DNA of 64,000 nucleotides from Bosea vestrisii (lineage in GTDB: Bacteria > Pseudomonadota > Alphaproteobacteria > Rhizobiales > Beijerinckiaceae), in the NCBI RefSeq assembly GCF_030144325.1, contig NZ_CP126307.1:1426001-1490000 (forward strand), written 5' to 3'. Positions 58,898-64,000 of this stretch are shown here, in pieces (the stretch's first letter is position 1; every line of letters begins with the position of its first letter). The position numbers were made by a program, and so were the translations under genes. The notes beneath the pieces are model-generated. The model saw only the letters and a program-made list of their open reading frames with translations, made no database searches and was not told where the DNA came from.

Positions 58898-60250
58898 ATG
58901 ACTAACGCAATCGCCGAGCACGCGGCGCGCCTGCGAACCTTTCGGATCGACGCAATCGACATCCGCCTCTTGCGGCAGCAGGCTGAGTTCGCGCGCCGGC
59001 GCCTGCCGGCCTTGCTGACTGAGTTGCATGAGCATTTCGAGGCCTGGCCCCAAATCCTGAGCGCGATGCAGCGCCCGGAGGTGCACGAGCTCAGGCTCGC
59101 GCACTGGATCAGGCTGGTGTCGGGCGAGATCGAGGATGGGTATCTGCAATCGGCGCACGCCGTTGCCGGCGCCTTCAACGATAATGGCGTTCCCGCCCAC
59201 GCCGTCGCGATCTGTCATGCCATCGTCGGCAACGCGATCGGCGCCGAACTCGGCCTGCTGCGCGACGGCCTCGCCAAGCTCAGCCATGTCTGGCAGGCGA
59301 AGGAGTACAACCGGCGCATCGCCCTGCGCGCGGCCCTGAACAAGGCGGTACAGCTCGATCTCGAACTGCTGCTCGAGACCTATTCGCATGTCCAGCGGCA
59401 GAGTCGCGAGGCCATCCAGCGCGAGATCTCGGCGTTCGAGGTCACGGTTCGCGATGTGGTCGGCGCGGTGACCGGTAGCGCCCGTGTCGTCGAGGCGACG
59501 GCGCATAGCATGAACGGCATCGTCAAGGAGACCGGCACGCAGGCCGTCGCAGCCGCACGTGCGTCGGACGAGGCTTCCGACAATGTCGCCAGCGTCGCCA
59601 GCGCCGCCGAGGAGCTTTCCATCTCGCTCAGCCAGATTTCCGAGGAAGTCGCCCGCGCCACGACCAAGGCGCACGATGCCAGCCAGGCAGCGTTGCGAAC
59701 CGAGGCGATCGTCAAGGGGCTCGCACAATCGGCGCAGACGATCGGCTCCATCGTCGGCCTGATCCGCGACATCGCCGCACAGACCAATCTGCTCGCCCTC
59801 AACGCGACGATCGAGGCGGCGCGCGCCGGCGAGGCGGGGCGGGGTTTCGCGGTGGTCGCGCAAGAGGTGAAACAGCTCTCCGCCCGCACCGCCAAGGCAA
59901 CGGACGAGATCGCGGCCCAGGTTCCGGCCATGCAGGCCGCGACGCAGGAGGCGGTCGAAGCGATCGAGAGCATCGTCGGCTTCGTCGGCGACATGGACCA
60001 CACGACGCTGACGATCGCGAGCTCCGTCGACGAGCAGCGGGCAGCGACCCAGGAGATTGCCCGCAGCGTCAGCTTCGCCTCGCAAGGCACGCAGGAGGTC
60101 TCTCACGCCATCGCCAGCGTCAACGAGTCCGCCCAGGCCGCCGGCCTGGGCGTCGACGAGATGCTCGGCCTCGCCCAGGCGCTGACGCGCCAGGCCGAAA
60201 CCCTGACAGAAGCCTTCGAGAACCTGACCCGGCAGAACCGCGCCGCCTGA
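58898..60250 (+). CDS. Soluble methyl-accepting chemotaxis protein with globin-like sensor
   Basis: A 450-residue chemoreceptor with no TM helix. Residues about 1-165 resemble a protoglobin sensor: LPALLTELHEHFEAWPQI, then AHWIRLVSGEIEDGYLQSAHAVAGAFNDNGVPAHAV, where the His in SAHAV is a candidate proximal haem ligand. Residues about 190-440 are the MCP signalling domain with the hairpin tip motif VGLIRDIAAQTNLLALNATIEAARAGEAGRGFAVVAQEV. Globin-coupled receptors sense O2 or redox. It likely signals to the CheA/CheW of the operon at 8 kb. A possible C-terminal receptor-modification pentapeptide is absent (ends LTRQNRAA). Confidence 0.85.
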   Translation: MTNAIAEHAARLRTFRIDAIDIRLLRQQAEFARRRLPALLTELHEHFEAWPQILSAMQRPEVHELRLAHWIRLVSGEIEDGYLQSAHAVAGAFNDNGVPAHAVAICHAIVGNAIGAELGLLRDGLAKLSHVWQAKEYNRRIALRAALNKAVQLDLELLLETYSHVQRQSREAIQREISAFEVTVRDVVGAVTGSARVVEATAHSMNGIVKETGTQAVAAARASDEASDNVASVASAAEELSISLSQISEEVARATTKAHDASQAALRTEAIVKGLAQSAQTIGSIVGLIRDIAAQTNLLALNATIEAARAGEAGRGFAVVAQEVKQLSARTAKATDEIAAQVPAMQAATQEAVEAIESIVGFVGDMDHTTLTIASSVDEQRAATQEIARSVSFASQGTQEVSHAIASVNESAQAAGLGVDEMLGLAQALTRQAETLTEAFENLTRQNRAA

Positions 60251-60291
60251 GGCGCTCCGGTTCCTTGCTCGATCGACCTGCCCGAAACGAG

Positions 60292-60317
60292 AAACGCCCG
60301 GCCTGAGCCGGGCGTTT
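60292..60317. terminator. Bidirectional Rho-independent terminator
   Basis: AAACGCCCGGC (60292-60302), loop CTGA, GCCGGGCGTTT (60307-60317). A-run before and T-run after make it functional for both the chemoreceptor gene (plus) and fba (minus). Confidence 0.9.
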
Positions 60318-60353
60318 TGGCTGCAGGAGCCGAAGCGCTGGCAGGTGCTGCGA

Positions 60354-61436
60354 TTACGCCGCCTTCTTTGCGCCGAAGGTCGGGTCGAGCTCGCCCTTGG
60401 CGTAGCGCTTGGCCATGTCCGCGAGCGTGATGACGCGCTTGATCTTCGAGGCCTGGCCAGCGGTGTTGAATTCCTCGAGCCGCTTCTTGCAGAGCGCGGT
60501 CATCGCCTCCATCGCCGGCTTCAGATATTTGCGCGGATCGAATTCGCCGGGGTTTTCGGAGAGGATCTTGCGGATCTGGCCGGTCATCGCCATCCTGTTG
60601 TCGGTGTCGATGTTGATCTTGCGCACGCCGTGCTTGATGCCGCGCTGGATCTCCTCGACCGGCACGCCCCAGGTCTGGGGCATCTTGCCGCCATACTGGT
60701 TGATCACGTCCTGCAGGTCCTGCGGCACCGAGGACGAGCCGTGCATGACGAGATGCATGTTCGGCAGCTTCTTGTGGATCTCCTCGATGACGTGCATCGC
60801 CAGGATCGCGCCGTCGGGCTTGCGCGTGAACTTGTAGGCGCCGTGCGAGGTGCCCATGGCGATGGCGAGCGCATCGACCTTGGTCTCGGCGACGAACTTC
60901 ACCGCCTCGTCCGGATTGGTCAGGAGCTGGTCGTGGCTGAGCTTGCCCTCGAAACCGTGGCCGTCCTCCTTCTCGCCCTCGCCGCTTTCAAGCGAACCCA
61001 AGACACCGAGTTCTCCTTCGACGGAGATGCCGCCGAGATGGGACATCTCGGTGACGGTCTTGGTCACGCCGACATTGTAGTCCCAGTCGCCCGGGGTCTT
61101 GCCGTCGGCCTTGAGCGAGCCATCCATCATCACCGAGGTGAAGCCGGCCTGGATCGCGGTCATGCAGGTCGCCGGCTCGTTGCCGTGGTCGAGATGCACG
61201 CAGACCGGGATATGCGGATAGATCTCGGTGACGGCGTCCATCATGTGCTTGAGCATGATGTCATTGGCGTAGGAACGCGCACCGCGCGAGGCCTGGATGA
61301 TCACCGGCGCATCCGTCGCGTCCGCCGCGGCCATGATCGCGAGCGCCTGCTCCATGTTGTTGATGTTGAAGGCCGGAACGCCGTAGTCGTTCTCGGCAGC
61401 ATGGTCGAGCAATTGGCGAAGCGTGATGCGGGCCAC
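60354..61436 (-). CDS. fba: Class II fructose-1,6-bisphosphate aldolase
   Basis: A 360-residue Zn-dependent aldolase. Zn ligand His in VCVHLDHGNEPATC (near residue 86), IMMDGS, ELG (EGELGVLGSLE) and the GTSHGAYKF and VMHGSSSVP regions carry further His ligands and the phosphate-binding loop. Reaction: cleavage of fructose-1,6-bisphosphate, or seduheptulose bisphosphate in the Calvin-type subgroup to which this length and sequence (fba class IIB-like) may belong. It follows pgk by a small coiled-coil gene, all on the minus strand. Confidence 0.95.
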   Translation of the reverse strand: MARITLRQLLDHAAENDYGVPAFNINNMEQALAIMAAADATDAPVIIQASRGARSYANDIMLKHMMDAVTEIYPHIPVCVHLDHGNEPATCMTAIQAGFTSVMMDGSLKADGKTPGDWDYNVGVTKTVTEMSHLGGISVEGELGVLGSLESGEGEKEDGHGFEGKLSHDQLLTNPDEAVKFVAETKVDALAIAMGTSHGAYKFTRKPDGAILAMHVIEEIHKKLPNMHLVMHGSSSVPQDLQDVINQYGGKMPQTWGVPVEEIQRGIKHGVRKINIDTDNRMAMTGQIRKILSENPGEFDPRKYLKPAMEAMTALCKKRLEEFNTAGQASKIKRVITLADMAKRYAKGELDPTFGAKKAA

Positions 61437-61528
61437 GATGATCCTCCGGTTGGGCTCTGCTTATCCGGAGGGTTTAGAATCGAACTGTGGCGGACGCAAA
61501 GCGAAACCGGCCAAAAACGTGAACGCGA

Positions 61529-61765
61529 TCAGCGCCCGCGCGCTTCCAGGACCCTGACGCGCTCCTCGATCGCCGCGACCTGCTCGGCAAAGTCGCCCGT
61601 CACGGCCTTGGCCATGACGAGCAAGCCGGCCGTGTCACGCCGTTGCTTGCGGACGAGGTCCTCCAGTCGCTCGAAACGCTCGCTCGTTTCGGACCGGAAA
61701 GACGCAAAGTCGCTCTGAAGCCTTTTCAGAATCTCGAACATTGCAGTCTGGACATTCTCGCTCAT
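61529..61765 (-). CDS. Small coiled-coil protein between pgk and fba
   Basis: A 78-residue protein (MSENVQTAMFEILKRLQSDFASFRSETSERFERLEDLVRKQRRD), which is almost entirely heptad-repeat helix ending VRVLEARGR. No TM segment. It is reminiscent of small alphaproteobacterial coiled-coil proteins of unknown function, perhaps scaffold or antitoxin-like. It is retained between pgk and fba on the same strand. Confidence 0.6.
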   Translation of the reverse strand: MSENVQTAMFEILKRLQSDFASFRSETSERFERLEDLVRKQRRDTAGLLVMAKAVTGDFAEQVAAIEERVRVLEARGR

Positions 61766-61851
61766 CGCGTAGCGGCTCCAGCGAAATCGTCATGCCGTAA
61801 CGAGAACATAGCATAAACACTGCGCCGCGCAATCGGAAGCTGCGTCGCCGC

Positions 61852-63045
61852 TCAGCCCTTCCGCAGCGCCTCGACGCCCGGCAGGGCCTTGCCTTCCATC
61901 CATTCGAGGAAGGCGCCGCCGGCGGTCGAAACATAAGTCAGGTCCTCGGCGACGCCGGCATGGTTCATCGCCGCAACCGTGTCGCCGCCGCCGGCGACCG
62001 CGACGAGCTTGCCGTCCCGAACGCGCTCCGCCACCGCCTTGGCGACCGCGACCGTCGCCGTGTCGAAGGGTGGCAGCTCGAAGGCGCCGAACGGGCCGTT
62101 CCAGACCACCGTCTTCACGGTGTTGAGCTTGAGCACGACCTCGGCGACGCTGAGCGGGCCCGCATCGAGGATCATTTCGTCGGGCCCGACCTCGCCGATC
62201 GAGACGACGCGGTGGCCGGGATGAGCCCTGAACTCGCGCGCCACCAGCGCATCGACCGGCAGCAGGATCTCGCAGCCGGCCGCCTTGGCCTTCTCCTCGA
62301 TTTCGCGGGCGGTGCCGGCGAGATCGTGCTCGCAGAGCGATTTTCCGACATTGACGCCGCGCGCGGCGAGGAAGGTGTTGGCCATGCCGCCGCCGATGAC
62401 GAGCACGTCGACCTTCTTGACGAGGTTGCCGAGCAGCTCGAGCTTGGTCGAGACCTTGGCGCCGCCGACGATCGCCATCACCGGCCGGGCCGGATTGTAG
62501 AGACCGGAAGAGAGTGCCTCCAACTCGGCCTGCATGCTGCGCCCGGCATAGGCCGGCAGAAGATGCGCCAGCCCTTCGGTCGAGGCATGGGCGCGATGGG
62601 CCGCCGAGAAGGCGTCGTTGACATAGAGATCGCCATTGGCGGCGAGCGCCTTGACGAAGTCGGGATCGTTCGCCTCGTCGCCGGCGTGGAAGCGGGTGTT
62701 CTCGAGCAGAAGGATCTCGCCGTTCTTGGCGGCGGCGATCGCCTTTGGCGCTTCCGTGCCGATGCAATCGCCGACGAAGATCACCGGCTGGCCGAGCGCA
62801 TGCGCCAGCGCCGGCACGATCTGCCGCAGGCTGTTCTTCTCGTCACGGCCCTTCGGCCTGCCGAAATGCGCGAGCAGGATGACCTTGCCGCCCTTCTGCG
62901 CGATCTCGCGGATCGTCGGCAGGATGCGGTCGATGCGGGTGGTGTCGGTGACCCTGCCCTCCTCCGTCGGCACGTTGAGATCGACACGGACGAGGACGCG
63001 CTTGCCGGCGAGATCGGCGTCGTCGAGGGTGCGGAAAGCAGGCAT
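61852..63045 (-). CDS. pgk: Phosphoglycerate kinase
   Basis: A 397-residue monomer. N-terminal domain: VLVRVDLNVP (near residue 18), TTRIDRILPTI, AHFGRPKG; hinge and C-terminal nucleotide domain: AIVGGAKVSTKLELL (near residue 195), VLVIGGGMANTFLA and the ATP loop AVAGGGDTVAAMNHAG. Reaction: 1,3-bisphosphoglycerate + ADP to 3-phosphoglycerate + ATP. The start at 63045 matches family length; the frame stays open to 63261 without homology. Confidence 0.97.
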   Translation of the reverse strand: MPAFRTLDDADLAGKRVLVRVDLNVPTEEGRVTDTTRIDRILPTIREIAQKGGKVILLAHFGRPKGRDEKNSLRQIVPALAHALGQPVIFVGDCIGTEAPKAIAAAKNGEILLLENTRFHAGDEANDPDFVKALAANGDLYVNDAFSAAHRAHASTEGLAHLLPAYAGRSMQAELEALSSGLYNPARPVMAIVGGAKVSTKLELLGNLVKKVDVLVIGGGMANTFLAARGVNVGKSLCEHDLAGTAREIEEKAKAAGCEILLPVDALVAREFRAHPGHRVVSIGEVGPDEMILDAGPLSVAEVVLKLNTVKTVVWNGPFGAFELPPFDTATVAVAKAVAERVRDGKLVAVAGGGDTVAAMNHAGVAEDLTYVSTAGGAFLEWMEGKALPGVEALRKG

Positions 63046-63056
63046 GGAGAACTCTC

Positions 63057-63650
63057 TCACAAGCGTTGAAACAGGCTGGGATAATCCATGACGAGACCGT
63101 CCTCGTCGACCGGAAGCTCGGCAGTGAAACTGCCATCGGCTGTCTCGAACCGGAAGAGCCTCGGCGCAAGGCAGGTATAGAGCTGCTCGGTGACGAAGGG
63201 CTCGAGGCTGTCGAACGGCACGAACAGCATGGCGATGCGCCGCTGCTGATCCGGCTGCCAAGCGCAGCGGCGGATCGGCAGCGTGTTGGTGAAGGGTGTG
63301 GCCGAGAGGTCGATGTCGATGCAGGCGTCGAACGCCGGCAGATGGCCGCGGGCCCTGTCGTGCCAGGCACCGTCGCGCCGGGTCATGACGAGGTCGCGGC
63401 CATCGGTCGTCGTGATCTCGAAGGAGCGGACCGTGAAATCGGGATCGCAGTCGATCCGATAGGTCGCACCGTAGCGCTGCCCGCCGCGCTCGCCGATCAG
63501 CACGGAATCGGCGCGAAAGCCGTCCGCGTCTGCCTGCAGCGTCAGATGTTCGAGCCCGTCGCCTTCCAGCGCCCGCCAGCGGACATTGCGCCCGCCCGCG
63601 AGGCTAGAGCATTGCGCGAAAAAGTGGGAACCGGTTTTTCGCAAGAGCAA
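63057..63650 (-). CDS. Putative glycolipid-binding protein, 5' end replaced by a repeat
   Basis: About 197 residues in the available frame. The conserved core starts NVRWRALEGDGLEHLTLQADADGFRADSVLIG, continues YRIDCDPDFTVRSFEITT and ends GSFTAELPVDEDGLVMDYPSLFQRL, matching the putative glycolipid-binding family (PF06475). There is no ATG or GTG between the palindromic repeat and the core; only TTG codons (63650, 63644) inside the repeat could start it. This looks like an original start codon overwritten by repeat insertion, so translation may be poor or come from the repeat. It is 11 bp from the pgk start. Confidence 0.6.
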   Translation of the reverse strand: MLLRKTGSHFFAQCSSLAGGRNVRWRALEGDGLEHLTLQADADGFRADSVLIGERGGQRYGATYRIDCDPDFTVRSFEITTTDGRDLVMTRRDGAWHDRARGHLPAFDACIDIDLSATPFTNTLPIRRCAWQPDQQRRIAMLFVPFDSLEPFVTEQLYTCLAPRLFRFETADGSFTAELPVDEDGLVMDYPSLFQRL

Positions 63651-63656
63651 TGCTCT
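63606..63656. repeat. Palindromic repeat with 10-bp outer arms
   Basis: AGAGCATTGC (63606-63615) and GCAATGCTCT (63647-63656) enclose GCGAAAAA (63616-63623) and TTTTTCGC (63635-63642). Same type as the element at 11534. It supplies the 5' end of the glycolipid-binding ORF. Confidence 0.8.
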
Positions 63657-63669
63657 GAACTTTTATAAT

Positions 63670-63719
63670 CGATCACGTTTTTCGCATTTTGACGGAAGCG
63701 TCAAAATGCGACGTGATCG
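63670..63719. repeat. Long cruciform repeat
   Basis: CGATCACGT (63670-63678), then CGCATTTTGACG (63683-63694), loop GAAG, CGTCAAAATGCG (63699-63710), ACGTGATCG (63711-63719). A near-perfect 50-bp palindrome with one four-base bulge, adjacent to the previous element. Known type of Hyphomicrobiales intergenic repeat. Confidence 0.8.
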
Positions 63720-63736
63720 AGCGGCCGGGCGAAAGC

Positions 63737-64000
63737 TCATCGCGGCAGGATCGGTGGCAGCACGCCGGGAACGCCGCTCTTCAGTACGATCACCGTCAGG
63801 ACGACGGTCAGGATCGCGGTGACGATGCCGGTGAGCAGCAGCGCCCCGAAGCGCGGCGTGGCGCTGACGCGCTGACGCAGCGCCGAGAGCTCTTCGCGCA
63901 GGCCGGCGAAATCCATGGTGCCGGCGGCGAGCTCGACCTTCTGGGCGCTGCGATCGAGCGACGCCTCGGCGCGGGTCAGCACCGCCTCGTAGCGCGCGAA
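63737..64000 (-). CDS. Coiled-coil protein with C-terminal TM helix, truncated at window end
   Basis: The frame is open to the last base of the window, so the N-terminus is missing; 87 residues are visible. The visible N-terminal part is heptad-rich (AEASLDRSAQKVELAAGTMDFAGLREELSALRQRV), followed by one TM helix (FGALLLTGIVTAILTVVLTVIVLKSG) and a short tail. It looks like a tail-anchored or single-pass membrane protein with a cytoplasmic coiled coil. Function unknown. Confidence 0.6.
   Translation of the reverse strand, partial: FARYEAVLTRAEASLDRSAQKVELAAGTMDFAGLREELSALRQRVSATPRFGALLLTGIVTAILTVVLTVIVLKSGVPGVLPPILPR

Overview
The window is about 64 kb of GC-rich, gene-dense chromosome from an alphaproteobacterium of the order Hyphomicrobiales. 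The evidence is a chpT/ctrA cell-cycle phosphorelay beside che and fli genes, DUF1134/EipA, DUF2852 and Omp25-like proteins, GANTC sites upstream of ctrA, and Rhizobiales-style palindromic intergenic repeats. A Bosea-like or Methylobacterium-like genus would fit, but this is inference from gene content. No prophage, transposase, CRISPR array, rRNA or tRNA was seen. Almost everything is core genome with small accessory insertions.

Layout. 0-7 kb: a truncated YfhO-like membrane protein, a HAD-IIA phosphatase/PfkB kinase pair, a coiled-coil membrane protein, an EipA-like periplasmic protein, a YHS-domain protein and cysQ. 7.2-19.3 kb: a signalling and motility block, chpT, cheA-cheW-cheY-cheB-cheR, ctrA (opposite strand), fliI, and two identical fliJ copies in a perfect 542-bp tandem duplication; a thioredoxin-like gene and an MFS gene lie between fliI and fliJ. 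19.3-31 kb: metabolic and regulatory genes (GNAT, TetR, a LysR/oxidoreductase divergent pair, gpmI, haloacid dehalogenase, a divergent gluconate/idonate dehydrogenase pair bracketed by inverted 108-bp repeats, a diguanylate cyclase and fhs). 31-37 kb: a broken intradiol dioxygenase, a cysteine-rich CxxCH protein, an iron permease-like protein, the formaldehyde module frmR-adhC with a visible operator, and an outer-membrane beta-barrel. 37-56 kb, mostly minus strand: the envelope and DNA-repair supercluster ruvC, ruvA, GNAT, ruvB, ybgC, tolQ-tolR-tolA-tolB, pal, cpoB, tilS, ftsH, glmM, interrupted by accessory genes (FAD oxidoreductase, DUF3828, a PD-(D/E)XK-like protein, TetR, DUF2852, DUF2939). 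56-64 kb: YebC, a TauE/SafE-like exporter, a globin-like soluble chemoreceptor, fba, pgk and two palindromic repeats.

How the genes work together. The soluble chemoreceptor at 58.9 kb could feed the CheA/CheW/CheY/CheB/CheR pathway; ChpT relays phosphate to CtrA, which in this order commonly controls flagellar and chemotaxis genes, including fliI/fliJ next door. FrmR, AdhC and Fhs point to formaldehyde/formate detoxification and one-carbon use. Tol-Pal-CpoB, FtsH, GlmM and TilS form the usual envelope block. fba, pgk and gpmI supply lower glycolysis.

Five otherwise recognisable genes (cheB, the NAD(P)H oxidoreductase, the dioxygenase, frmR, tolA) each carry one small frame-breaking indel, several in short homopolymers. 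Five in 64 kb, two of them in normally important genes, looks more like residual sequencing error than biology, and raw reads should settle it. The most interesting sequence-level observations are the exact fliJ duplication, a dispersed GATCRGRTT palindrome family, the repeat-bracketed idn pair, and a TetR operator covering its own start codon. I found no convincing evidence of a wholly new defence or mobile system.
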